60,759 bases of DNA from NCBI RefSeq assembly GCF_000372725.1, contig NW_005198801.1, positions 6,050-66,808 of the forward strand, given 5' to 3'. The notes beneath the pieces are model-generated. The model had not been told where the DNA came from. It saw nothing but the letters and a program-made list of their open reading frames with translations, and made no database searches. Origin of the DNA: Emiliania huxleyi CCMP1516 (taxonomy: Eukaryota > Haptophyta > Isochrysidales > Noelaerhabdaceae). A program made the translations under genes and the position numbers. Numbering within the stretch: position 1 is the stretch's first letter; each line of letters opens with the position of its first letter. Below are positions 17,238 to 27,252 of this stretch, one piece after another.

Positions 17238-18722
17238 ATGGCGCCCTCTCTCTTCCTCGAGGCTCTCGAGGTGGCTGCCGTCAGCCTGGGCGAGGTGGCA
17301 GTCATCTGCGCCATCGGGTGCGCCGCCATGGCCTACGGCCACCTGGATGGATACACGCTCCGCCGCGTGAGCCGCTTCATGCTGCGGCTTCTCTACCCGT
17401 GCCTCATGCTCTCGCTCTTCCGCAGCTTCGACGCCGACCGGCTCGCGCGCTGGAGCCCCGTCCTCCTCGTCGCGGTGCTGCACGTGGTCGGCGGTGCCGC
17501 CCTCGGCTGGCTGGCCGCGTCTGCAATGCGGCTCCGCGCACCGCACCGCCAGCTGACGGTCGTCTCGAGCGCCTTTGGCAACTGCGCCGCGCTGCCCTTT
17601 GTGCTCGCCGTTCCGGTCGTTCGGAACTGGTCGGTCACCCGCGACGACCCGGACGCGCTGGAGACCGCGCAGGGCGTCATCGGGCTCTACCTCGGCGCCT
17701 GGTGCCTCCTCTTCTTTGGCTTCGGCCAGCGCTACCTGCAGGGCGCGGCAGAGGCTGCCCGCGATGACGCGCGGACGGCGGCCGCCCCGACCCCGCCCGC
17801 GAGCGAGCCGGCTGGCGCCCGCTTCCCGCCCGGCCGGTGGCGCAAGGCTCTGCTCTGGTGCGGGCGAGACCTCGTCGACCGAAACACCGTCTGCACGGCC
17901 GTCGCCGTCGGCCTCGGCTGCATCCCACCGCTGCGGTCCGTGCTCTCCGACGGCGGCGCGCTGCGATGGCTCGCGGGTGCGTGGGACTCGCTTGGCGCTG
18001 CGGCCGTGACCCTGTCGGTCGTCGTCCTGGGAGCGTCGCTGCAGCAGCCGCTGAGCGCACTGCTGCACACTTTGCTCAGGAGGAGGAGGAGGGCGGCTCG
18101 CCTGCCCTGCGGGCTGCCCCTCTCCGCCACTGGCCTCTTCGCTGCTCGGCGGCGGAGAGGGGGCGTGCGTGCGGTGCAAGCAGCGGCGGGCGAGGCGGGC
18201 AGCGGCGCTTGTACGACTCGAGCCCAGCCCTTCCCGTTGATGCGGGGCGCGACCAGCGTGCTCGGCGATGGCGGCGAAGGCGGCGAAGGTGGCGGCGGAG
18301 GTGGCGGCGAAGGCGGCGAAGGTGGCGGCGGTGGTGGCGGCGAAGGTGGCGGTGGAGGCGGCGGAGGCAACGGCGACGGGGTAGGCGGAAGTGGAGTTGG
18401 TGACGTCGGGGCAGCGCTTGACAGTAGCGCGCGGAGGATGATTGCCGCGAGCGTGCTGGTGAAGCTGCTCGTGCTGCCCGCCGTTTCGATCCCGCTCGTC
18501 TCGCTTGCCGCGCGAGACGGCTTGCTGCCCGACGAGCCAGCCGCCCTAATGGTGCTGCACGTACAGTCCGCGGTGCCGTCCGCACAGACCGCCATCGCGG
18601 TGCTGGTGGCCGCCGGTCAGACAGCTCTCGCGCAGCAGCTCTCGCAGCTCTACGTGTTGCAGTACGTGCTCTCCACCCTCACGCTGGCAGCAGTCATCGT
18701 CATCGCCGTCGAGGTGATATAG
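17238..18722 (+). CDS. auxin-efflux-carrier/PILS-like membrane transporter
   Basis: 494-residue, single-exon polytopic protein of the Mem_trans (PIN/PILS/AEC) type. About five N-terminal helices end around SAFGNCAALPFVLAVPVV, the family's conserved N-G-x-x-L-P region. Next are helices around GLYLGAWCLLFFGFG and AAVTLSVVVLGASL. A long loop (about residues 290-395) contains an Arg-rich part and a Gly/Glu-rich minisatellite-encoded part (18262-18395). The C-terminal helices include ALMVLHVQSAVPSAQTAIAV and end in TLAAVIVIAVEVI. By family it exports organic anions or auxin-like compounds at the ER or plasma membrane; the substrate is unknown. Start chosen as the first Met in frame with the first helix. 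Confidence 0.75.
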   Translation: MAPSLFLEALEVAAVSLGEVAVICAIGCAAMAYGHLDGYTLRRVSRFMLRLLYPCLMLSLFRSFDADRLARWSPVLLVAVLHVVGGAALGWLAASAMRLRAPHRQLTVVSSAFGNCAALPFVLAVPVVRNWSVTRDDPDALETAQGVIGLYLGAWCLLFFGFGQRYLQGAAEAARDDARTAAAPTPPASEPAGARFPPGRWRKALLWCGRDLVDRNTVCTAVAVGLGCIPPLRSVLSDGGALRWLAGAWDSLGAAAVTLSVVVLGASLQQPLSALLHTLLRRRRRAARLPCGLPLSATGLFAARRRRGGVRAVQAAAGEAGSGACTTRAQPFPLMRGATSVLGDGGEGGEGGGGGGGEGGEGGGGGGGEGGGGGGGGNGDGVGGSGVGDVGAALDSSARRMIAASVLVKLLVLPAVSIPLVSLAARDGLLPDEPAALMVLHVQSAVPSAQTAIAVLVAAGQTALAQQLSQLYVLQYVLSTLTLAAVIVIAVEVI

Positions 18723-19003
18723 CCGTCGGGATTCAGGTCTCCCAATGTCGATTGTCGTCTCGTGATGTGTTTTTTCCATTCGCTTCAGTCTCTCGGACGT
18801 CAACCCCGAACCCGCTGCACACTGGTATCGACACATGGCTCATGGACGGGACTAAACACTCTTCTCTAATTTTGCGGCGGCCTCGTAGCTCGTGTATCCT
18901 TTCGTGGAGAGAGAAAGGCACTTTTAATCTCATAAAATTTTCCAAATACTCGGTGTGGTGAGAGAGAGCTCCGAACGCCCCCACAGAAAGGCTCACCGAG
19001 GCC
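18723..19003. other. intergenic between convergent genes
   Basis: 3' flanks of the transporter and ALDH. No gene seen. Confidence 0.4.
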
Positions 19004-20696
19004 TCACAGTTTGGACATGACGTGCTTCACCCGCGTGTACTCCTCGAAACCGTACGCGCTCAAGTCCTTGCCGCCGCCGCTCTGCTTGAACCCGCCATGC
19101 GGCATCTCAGCGACGAGCGGGATGTGCGTGTTGACCCACACCGTCCCGAAGTCGAAGGCGCGGCAGCAGCGCAGCGCGCGCGCGTGGTCGCTCGTCCACA
19201 CCGAAGACGCGAGCCCGTACTGCACGCCGTTCGCCATCGCAACCGCGGCCGCCTCGTCGGCGAAAGGCTGCACTGTGATGACGGGCCCGAAGATTTCCTC
19301 CTGCACCATCTCGTCCTCCTGCCGCAAGCCGGCGACCACGCTCGGCTCGAAGAAGAAGCCCCTGCCGCCGGCGGGCCGGCCGCCCGCGACGACGCGCGCG
19401 TGGGGCGGCAGCCGGTCGAAGAAGCCCTTGACTCGCTCGAGCTGCGCCTAGCCACACCAGAACATGCCCCTCGTGCGGGCGGGCGAGAGAGACTGGGCCG
19501 GCGAGCTGCGCGCAGCCGAGAGCCCTGCTGTTGAGAGGCCCGACCAGCACGCCCTCAGAGTCCATCGTCGTCGCGGAGCCGAGCTTGGTGTTCTGCTCCG
19601 CCTCCCGCGCGAGGAGGGCCACCATCGTCTCATACGCCGCCGCCTCGACCACGACTCGCGTCGCCGCGGTGCAGTCCTGCCCCGCGTTGAAGTAGGCGGC
19701 GACGGCGATGTCGGCCGCGGCGGTCTCGAGGTCGGCGTCGGCAAAGACGACGACGGGCGCCTGCCAGCCCGGCGCCGGCAGTCATCGAAGGGAGGAGGGC
19801 GAGGAGGAGGGCCGGGAGGGTCGAGGAGGGCGTGGCGGAGGGATCTGTGGAGCATAGCACACCTTGCCGCCGAGCTCGAGGTGAACTCGCTTGAGGAGCG
19901 GCGCCTGCGGAACGCATCGTGGACGTGTCGGGGACGTGTCGTGGCGAGAGGTGCACCCGCGCTTGAGCGGCGGCGGCACCGCGCTCGCCGCAACCTCACG
20001 CCCCGCGCGCACTGAGCCGGTGATCGAGACGAGGGACGGGACGGCGTGCTCGACCAGCAGCCTGCCTGTCTCGCGCCGCCCGCAGACGACGTTGAAGACG
20101 CCACTCGGCAGGATGGCTCCCATCAGCTCGGCCATCCGCAGCGTCGAGACGGGCGTCGTGTCGGACGGCTTGAGCACGACCGTGTTGCCCGCCGCCAGCG
20201 CCGGCGCCCACTTCCACACCGCCATCATCAGCGGGTAGTTCCACGGCGTCACGGCGGCACAGACGCCGACCGGCTCTCGCACAATCATCGAGAGCAGTCC
20301 CTCCATGTACTCGCCCGCAGCCCTGCCCTCGAGCTGGCGCGCCGCGCCGGCGAAGAAGCGGATCTGATCGACGGCGGCGGCGATCTCCTCGTCTAGCGTG
20401 AGCAGGAAGGGCTTGCCGCAGTTCTTGCACTCCAGCCTTGCGAGCTCGTCGGCGTGCGCCTCGATGGCGCTCGCGATCTTGAGGAGGAACCCTTGACGCT
20501 GCGAGGGCGTCGTGCGCTTGAAGGAGTTGAAGGCGGCCAGGGCAGCCGTCATCGCGGCGTCGACATCGGCCTCTCCCGAGTCGGGTGCGGATGCATAGGC
20601 CTCGCCCGTGGCAGGATCGACGACCTCTGTCCGTGCCGTTGACCTGCTCGCCACAGGCCGGCCGTCGATGTAGTTGAGGAGCTGCAGCAGCGGCAT
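19004..20696 (-). CDS. aldehyde dehydrogenase (aminobutyraldehyde/betaine-aldehyde type)
   Basis: NAD(P)-dependent aldehyde oxidation. Four exons give 479 residues: 19980-20696, 19863-19904, 19524-19760, 19004-19447. Landmarks: TPWNYPLMMAVWKWAPALAA and TVVLKPSDTTP (cofactor fold), SITGSV, LELGGK (general-base Glu), AGQDCTAATR (catalytic Cys), EEIFGPV, and the C-terminal PHGGFKQSGGGKDLSAYG, which is typical of gamma-aminobutyraldehyde or betaine-aldehyde dehydrogenases. Splicing at GCG|GTGCCG restores REVAASAAPLLKRVHLELGG, matching the family. Intron 1 (19905-19979) starts with a diverged copy of exon 2. No targeting peptide is evident, so a cytosolic location is likely. The Met at 20696 gives the family's usual start (LLNYIDGR). 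Confidence 0.9.
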
Positions 20697-21115
20697 GCGT
20701 GTGGGAGTCGGCGTGAGGATGCGGCGAAGTAGGAAATAGGCTGCTCGAGTTGGCGGCGTGGCTGGGGGGTCGCGCGAGCCAAAAAATACGCGCTTGCTCT
20801 CGCCAACGTCGAGCACGTGAGATATTTGCAGAGTTTTCTTTCTTTATTTGTACGCGGACGAGACCAAAGAGTTTTACTCCCCAAAATGGAGCTCGGCTAG
20901 GGTTGCGCAGCTATGAACAGGAGCGGCATGCGTAAAAAGAGAGAGAAAGAAAGAAAACAGAAAGGTCAAGGGAGAGATGGGAGGACGGCACGCCGCCACC
21001 ACACAGGGATTTTAAGGAGGGGTGTGGCATGCGTGTGGGAGTCGGCCATCGCTGTTTTCTTTCTTTATTTTACGCGGCACCAGACAGGCAAAAGAGTTTT
21101 ACCCCCCAAAAGAAA
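20690..21115. repeat. duplicated ALDH promoter DNA plus dispersed repeat
   Basis: The sequence around the ALDH start (GGCATGCGTGTGGGAGTCGGC, 20693-20713) and its upstream TTCTTTCTTTATTT..AGAGTTTTACTCCCCAAAA (20835-20885) recur in the same order at 21027-21112. A copy of the AAAGAAAACAG..GATGGGAGGACGGCACGCCG repeat lies between them at 20940-21030. That repeat also occurs at 41938-42035 and, inverted, at 51728-51825. Confidence 0.7.
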
Positions 21116-21752
21116 AGGTTGAAAAGAACGGAAGTTCTCACGACACGAGGCACGGGACTGACGCGCACTAACACCGCTAAAGAAAGAACTCTCCGCGGCA
21201 AACGGCGCGCGCGCAGCAAACAAACGTACGAGTTTCCCCAAACGACACCTATGTGCATGTACATGCCCATCGCCCCCCTCGCTGCGCTCGCGTCGACTGC
21301 AGTCTCGCCGCGATCGCTCACGCCTGCCGACGATTGTCCAGTGTGGACAAACGCCAGGCTGCAGACACGGGGAGGCTGCCATACAGCTTGTATCCAAATT
21401 GCAAGGCAATTTGTCGCGGTACATGTACTCGCGCAGCGTTTGCATTGAGCAGGGCGCCGCAAGCCCACAGACCCACGCCCTCTTGCTTGAATAATAACGG
21501 GGTTCGCCGAGCGAGACTCGCACACGGTCGACGCTGTGGCACGCAGGGCATGCGACATGGGACCTCGCTGAAGACAGTGTATTATGCCCGAGCGAATGGC
21601 TTCGCTTCTCTCGACCACGGCGCACTCCAAGGTCGCCAGTGCGTTCGGCGCCACTCCTGTATGGGGGGAGACTACCCGGTACCCGTTCACAGCCTTGTTA
21701 TTTTCACACGGCCGCGGCGGAGAGTGCGCCCTCCCGGTGCCCCGTGAGCACG
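21116..21752. other. intergenic, PYM 5' flank
   Basis: Contains GGCACGGGACTGACGCGCAC (21151-21170), a word shared with the promoter module at 50170. No gene recognised; short minus-strand frames look spurious. Confidence 0.35.
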
Positions 21753-22939
21753 ATGACCACCGAGGTGCGAAGCAGGCGGCCGGACGGCACCCTGAGACCA
21801 GCGGTGCGCGTGCGGGAGGGATATGTGCCGCCGGAGGAGCAGGCCAAGTACTCCGACCAGTGGAAGGACGAGTCGCAGCCCGCAGGCATCCCGGGCATGG
21901 AGTATGGCGCGGCGGCCAAGCCGCTGAGCAAAACGGCGGCGAAGAACAAGCGGAGAAACGAGGCGGCGCGAAAAAAGAAGGAGGTGGACGCGCTCCTGCA
22001 CGAGGAGGGGGGCGAGCGCGATGCGACGCCGACTGCCGGGCGCGGAGCCACAGCGCCAGCAGTAGGGGCTGCCGGGGAGACGCCCGCCGCCGGTGCGGGC
22101 GGTGCGGGCGATACCGAGGGTGGGGGCGAGGCGAGCGAAGTCGAGCGGAAACTCAAGGCGCTGCGCAAACGGCTGCGGCAGGTCGAGGAGCTCGAGGAGC
22201 GAAAGGCGAACGGCGCAGCGCTCAACCCGGACCAGGCTTAGCGCAATCCGAGATCAGCCCGAGATGGAGTCGAGATAGAGATCGGAGCGGACCAGGCTCG
22301 CCGCCCGAGAGCCGCACGTGGCGCACGCACTCCCACGGCCGCACACGCGTGGTTCCTCATCCGCCGCCGCCGCCGCCAGCATTCCCGCCGCCACCAAACC
22401 TCACTGTCGCCGCCGCCACTAGCCTCATCTGCCGCCACCGCCAGCCTCACCGCCGCCACGCGCTGGTGCCAGACGGCGAAGGTGGCGTCCAAGGAGCGGA
22501 TGGTTGCCGAGATCGCCAAGTGGGAGGCGGTCGGCGACGTCGACGTCGGCAAGAAGATCAAGGCGCTCAAGAAGAAGGTGCGGGCAGGCGGAGGAGGCGA
22601 CAGCTGTGAGGGGGGAGTGGACGAGTTGCTTGTGCATGTGCACAGGTGCGGCAGATCGAGGAGCTGGAGGAGCGCGTCAAGGGCGGCGAGACGCTCAACG
22701 AGGTGAGCCGCACGCGCCTCTCCTCTCCCCCCCCTCCCCTCCCCCCTTCCCCGTGCTCTCTCCCTCTCTCTCTCTCTGGCCCTGCTTTCACCCCGCGCCC
22801 CACCCCCCCCTCTCTCGTCCGTCCACTCGCTCCAACCGCACTGCTCTCTCTGCAGGACCAGCAGGGCAAGGTCGACAGCAAGAAGGAGACCGTCAGCGAG
22901 CTCGGCCAGCTCGAGGGGATGCTCAGCCTCAAGCTGTGA
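21753..22939 (+). CDS. PYM1: PYM (WIBG), exon-junction-complex recycling factor
   Basis: PYM binds the Mago-Y14 heterodimer and ribosomes to strip exon junction complexes. Four exons give 242 residues: 21753-22235, 22473-22577, 22646-22702, 22856-22939. The N-terminal Mago-binding motif is RPDGTLRPAVRVREGYVPPE at residues 8-27. The linker is LSKTAAKNKRRNEAARKKKE. The C-terminal PYM helix motif occurs twice: KLKALRKRLRQVEELEERKA and KKIKALKKKVRQIEELEERV, each followed by a short acidic/Leu stretch. Animal PYM has it once. Intron 1 uses a GC donor (GACCAG|GCTTAG). Intron 2 (22578-22645) begins GTGCGGGCAGGCGGAGGAG, a diverged copy of exon 3's GTGCGGCAGATCGAGGAG. All joins are phase 0. Confidence 0.88.
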
Positions 22940-23075
22940 GGGCGGAGGGCGGCGTGGAGATCCCCTGCGCGGGGGAGAGGCGCGAGGAGAGCCACGGAGG
23001 GCGGAGGCGGCACGCGCGGCGAGTGACGCACCTCGCGCCTTGCTACGCGGCCCCACTACGTACAGCGTGCAGGGG

Positions 23076-23076
<1 letters not shown>

Positions 23077-23129
<53 letters not shown>
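23077..23129. repeat. (GA)n microsatellite
   Basis: About 26 uninterrupted GA dinucleotides between PYM and the WD40 gene. Confidence 0.95.
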
Positions 23130-23133
<4 letters not shown>

Positions 23134-23223
23134 TCGCGACGCGGGCCTACGCCCGCAATCGTGGAACTCTGCACTAGTTCGCTGCATGTAGCATGCGCGT
23201 TCCTGTCACACGAGGTACTAAAA

Positions 23224-24776
23224 ATGCTCGCGAAAACGCATCGCCTTACCCCGTGCCCCAGGCACCGCGACGCTGCTGGCTGCATGATGCTCTTCCCACG
23301 CCTCCCTGCGTACTTGACCGCTTCCAATGATGGGACGTTGAGAGTTTGGCGCGCCCCGACTCTCGAGCACGTGGCAACGTTGAGAGTCTGCAGCCGCGGC
23401 TTCGAGGTGAATGCGACAGTGCTTCTCCCTCAGCCCCTTGGCAAGGTGGCGGTCGCGAGCTCCGACTGCCACGTCTCCTACTTTGACCTGCTGGACGACG
23501 ACCGCTGTGGCTTGCACGGTCGAATGCTCTGCCCAGCCATTCCGATCGCCTTGCACGGCTGGAGCCTCTCGGGCGGCCAGCTCTGCCTCGCAATCGGCGA
23601 TGTCGCTGGCGTGGCGCGGCCGCTGCCCCTCGGTTGAGGCCGCAGCCGAGCCCTCGCCGACGACGCACCTTCTGCATGTAATGTAGGTGCACATCTTTGA
23701 CGCGACCCACCTCGCCGCGCTGCTGCGCACCGAGGCAGCCGAGGCTCTTTTGCGTGGCAGAGACCCGACGCCGCTCACTCAATCCTTGACGAACCCCGCC
23801 AAGATTTGTACGCTGTCCAGCCTTCACAGCGATTGGATAACCCAGATCGAGTGGGCTCCGGCCTCTGTGCAGTCGCTTCTCTCTTCTTCGCTCGACGGGA
23901 CCATCCGCGTGACACCTGTCGAGCTACCAGGGAACAAGGATCCCGTCGCTCGCCACCGCCCGACGTATACGTTGCGCTCTGCTGCAGGCAAGGGAGTGCG
24001 CACGTTCTTGGTCACGTCGCTTGCCCCGGGCCGGCTGCGGTGCGCTTCTGGTGGGCTCGAGCGCAGCGTAAACGTGTGGAGTCTCGAGAATGGCGAGCTC
24101 GTTGGTTGCCTCATCGGCCATCACACGTCTGTGACTCACCTCTGCCTGGCCCCAGCGAGGAAGAGCGGGGGCAGTGCCCCTCTCCACGAGCCAGATTTGC
24201 TGATTTCGCTCGACACGCAAGGCACCATACGCACTTGGGACTTGGGGATGCTCATCCCCGTGCAATGCATAACTCATCTTCACGGTGCGCCAGAGCGCCC
24301 CACCGCGCTGGTCTACGATCCGCTCCAGGCTCTCCTTATCACTGTGAGCAAGCGGCCAGTCGCGTGGGATCGCCACGCCGACGATTCCTTTGGTGTCGGC
24401 GAGTCGGGCGACGACGAGCTTGCAACCGGCGCCAGCCTGCCTCAGCTGACATCCGCGTGTGTCCCGCGCACCCTCAAAGCCGAGACGGCACGCGCCCGAG
24501 CTGGCTGTGCCCTGCTGACGGAGAGCGCCTTTCTGCTTGACAAGGAGAGCGAGGTGGCCATCCCAGCCACAGTCACCAACGAGGAGCTGGTAGCGAAGGT
24601 GACGCCACCGCTCCCCGGCGCGGGGAGCGAGGTGCCTCGTCGGCGCCACGGGGGCGTCACTCTCTCTCTGTACCCGGGGAGCGCACCCCTCCCGTGCGTG
24701 AGCCTCGCCAACGCGGCGGCGGATTGGGCGCCCGGTCGCTCGCAGCTGGGTGTCCATCGCCCAAGGCAGCGGCCGA
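23224..24776 (+). CDS. WD40-repeat protein, cut by assembly gap
   Basis: Scaffold-type protein. Exon 1 is 23224-23610; exon 2 starts at 23687 (GGC|GTGGCG ... GTAG|GTGCAC, phase 0) and continues to at least about 24600. WD-like repeats: AYLTASNDGTLRVWRAPTLE, WITQIEWAPASVQSLLSSSL followed by DGTIRV, RCASGGLERSVNVWSLENGE, and DLLISLDTQGTIRTWDLGML. A GT donor after GTAGCGAAG near 24599 probably ends exon 2, because the frame beyond becomes Pro/Arg-rich. The rest is lost in the gap at 24777-25376. The repeats are spaced like large cilia- or cytoplasm-associated WD proteins, but the exact orthologue is not recognised. Confidence 0.7.
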
Positions 24777-25376
24777 NNNNNNNNNNNNNNNNNNNNNNNN
24801 NNNNNNNNNNNNNNNNNNNNNNNNNNNNNNNNNNNNNNNNNNNNNNNNNNNNNNNNNNNNNNNNNNNNNNNNNNNNNNNNNNNNNNNNNNNNNNNNNNNN
24901 NNNNNNNNNNNNNNNNNNNNNNNNNNNNNNNNNNNNNNNNNNNNNNNNNNNNNNNNNNNNNNNNNNNNNNNNNNNNNNNNNNNNNNNNNNNNNNNNNNNN
25001 NNNNNNNNNNNNNNNNNNNNNNNNNNNNNNNNNNNNNNNNNNNNNNNNNNNNNNNNNNNNNNNNNNNNNNNNNNNNNNNNNNNNNNNNNNNNNNNNNNNN
25101 NNNNNNNNNNNNNNNNNNNNNNNNNNNNNNNNNNNNNNNNNNNNNNNNNNNNNNNNNNNNNNNNNNNNNNNNNNNNNNNNNNNNNNNNNNNNNNNNNNNN
25201 NNNNNNNNNNNNNNNNNNNNNNNNNNNNNNNNNNNNNNNNNNNNNNNNNNNNNNNNNNNNNNNNNNNNNNNNNNNNNNNNNNNNNNNNNNNNNNNNNNNN
25301 NNNNNNNNNNNNNNNNNNNNNNNNNNNNNNNNNNNNNNNNNNNNNNNNNNNNNNNNNNNNNNNNNNNNNNNNNNNN
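24777..25376. other. assembly gap (600 N)
   Basis: Run of 600 N. It separates the WD40 gene (plus) from the Gly/Tyr-rich gene (minus); both are probably incomplete because of it. Confidence 1.
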
Positions 25377-26446
25377 GTGAGGGCGGGGCGGCGCACCGCC
25401 ATATCCGCCGTACATGCCGCGGCCTGCGACGGCGGTGGCGGCGAGGCGTCACGGGCGGCGAGGGCGAGAGCGAAAGCGGCGGCTTGAGAGCGGCGGCGGC
25501 GAGGGCGAGGGCGGCGGCGAGGGCGGCGGCGCGAGGTAAGGTGCGGCGCGAGCGGCGGCGAGAGCGAAGGAGAGCAAGGGGGCGGCGAGGGCGGCGGGGA
25601 GGGAGGCATCCGCACCGTACCCATACATGCCTCCGTACATGCCGCCTGACGCCGAACAGCAGCGGCAGGCTGATGAGAGGACGCGCAAGAGACGAGAGAG
25701 CAGGCCAGGCGAGAGGAGGCAATCGAGAGGAGGCGAGCCGAGAGAAGAGGAAGCCGAGACGAGAGAGGAGGGGAGCCGAGAGAAGAGGAAGCCGAGACGA
25801 TGGAGAGCATCACACCGTAGCCGCCGCCGTAGCCGCCGCCGTAGCCGCCGCCGTAGTAGCCTCCCGAGTAGGGGTAGTATCCGTTGTAGTAGCTGCGAGG
25901 GGAAATGCGGCGGCGAGTGCTCAGGGCGGCGGCAGCAGCAACAAGGGGCACTGCATCCGGACGGCAGCGCAGTCCACGCAGCGGAGGGGGAAACCGCACC
26001 CGTTGACGCCGAGGCCGAGCTCAGCGGTGAGGTCCGTGCGCGGGCCGCCGTACATCGACATCGAGCCGTACCCGTACCCTCCAGAGTAAGGGCCTACATG
26101 AGGGCGCGCATCTGTAAAACAAGTGGCCGCGCCACAACTTTTGCGAGCATAGAGCAGCAGTTGCACCGTACATCGAGCGGGAGAGTCCGTACCCGCCTGC
26201 GAAGAACGGACGGTGCCGTTGTGAAAAGGGATTACGCGAAATCGCGGCAGAATTTGGGAGGTGGCTGTTGTGGACTGATGGAGGCAGCGGAACGAAAAAG
26301 GGCGGTGGCCGTTCACCGCGCATCATCGTCATTTGCATGACCGGTGCCGCCTGGCGCGCGGCGAGGGCCGTCGTCGCCGCGGCCTTTGGCGTGACCGCCG
26401 CGGGCGTGAACCGCAGGGCGGGCGTCGCGAAGAGCAAGGCCAGCAT
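25377..26446 (-). CDS. Gly/Tyr-rich protein with leader peptide, partial
   Basis: Minus-strand gene starting at 26446 with a hydrophobic, Ala-rich leader (MLALLFATPALRFTPAAVTP) that could be a signal or organelle-targeting peptide. Short exons follow with a repeated Tyr/Gly/Met pattern: FFAGGYGLSRSMYG, PYSGGYGYGSMSMYGG (about 26050-26095), YYNGYYPYSGGYYGGGYGGG (about 25838-25895), MYGGMYGYG (about 25610-25640) and MYGGYGGAPPRPH (about 25380-25415). AG/GA-rich introns separate them; not all splice sites could be fixed. The coding part enters the gap. Such GYG-rich tails occur in structural or wall-associated proteins and in low-complexity RNA-binding proteins; no choice can be made. Confidence 0.5.
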
Positions 26447-27252
26447 TGTTTCCGAAGCCGATTTGGGAATCTTTGGGACAAAGATCCTCCAGATGAAGAG
26501 ACGGCAGGCGACCGCCGCGTAAACGTGCATCGTCAAAGCAGCCGCGCGAGGGGGCCCAAGCAAGGCTGTCACAGAGTGTGATGGCGATCTCCGGTCCGGT
26601 CCCGTGCCGGTATGTCCACGACCACGTGCGGAGGTGAGGTGACGTGGCGGTAGTTCATTCACGGCATATTCTGCCCAAATACGTAGAGATTTTTATTAAC
26701 TTCTTTCTTCAAATACGTGGTTGCAACCCGGTGTGCACTGTGCAGTTAGGGTAGGAGAGCTACGGTAGGTACACGTAGGGGGTTCTTCTCTCGACGACGA
26801 GATTTTGGAGATATGATTGATATCTTGGCAGCACACTGGGTATCAAGGATTCCACTCTTGAGCACTTGAGCACTGACTGGATAGGCACCATGTGCTGCGC
26901 CTGGTAGCGGCCAGAGGGCAGCTTGCCCACGTTCTTGTAGCTGGGCTCTCCCCCCCTTTTCTCGCCAACCTACTAAATCCTGAGAGTTCTCTGCCCCGTC
27001 GAAGTGCAGAATAGGCGGCACACCTGCTTCCCCCATATGGCGCTTGCGCCGCGATCTGCGAGCCAGTTTCAAGCGGTGCGGATGACCACCACATTCAGCT
27101 TGGATGGCAATCGGGCGAGATCAGCGACATCAGTTGCTTGGGCCTTGACAGGAAGGCCATCTCCATGCAAGTGCTACACCTTGCTCGACAACTTGCGCTG
27201 GACGACCTACATACCCTGACAGAACCACACTCGGCAGCGCAGGCAGAGGTCG
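26447..27252. other. region with possible minus-strand exons
   Basis: No full gene model. Two minus-strand peptides look protein-like: HLHGDGLPVKAQATDVADLA (about 27080-27190) and a stretch containing YKNVGKLPSGRYQAQ (about 26900-26945) that resembles DNA-binding AP2-like sequence. They could not be linked to a start or domain. Confidence 0.2.

Noticed and set aside
23687..26089. 800-codon frame across the first gap
   Set aside because: Half of it is N, and the part after the gap is Arg/Glu shadow of the minus-strand Gly/Tyr gene. Only the WD40 part before the gap is kept.
26900..26945. AP2-like DNA-binding domain (YKNVGKLPSGRYQAQ)
   Set aside because: Only about 15 residues resemble the domain; no flanking AP2 elements or gene model.
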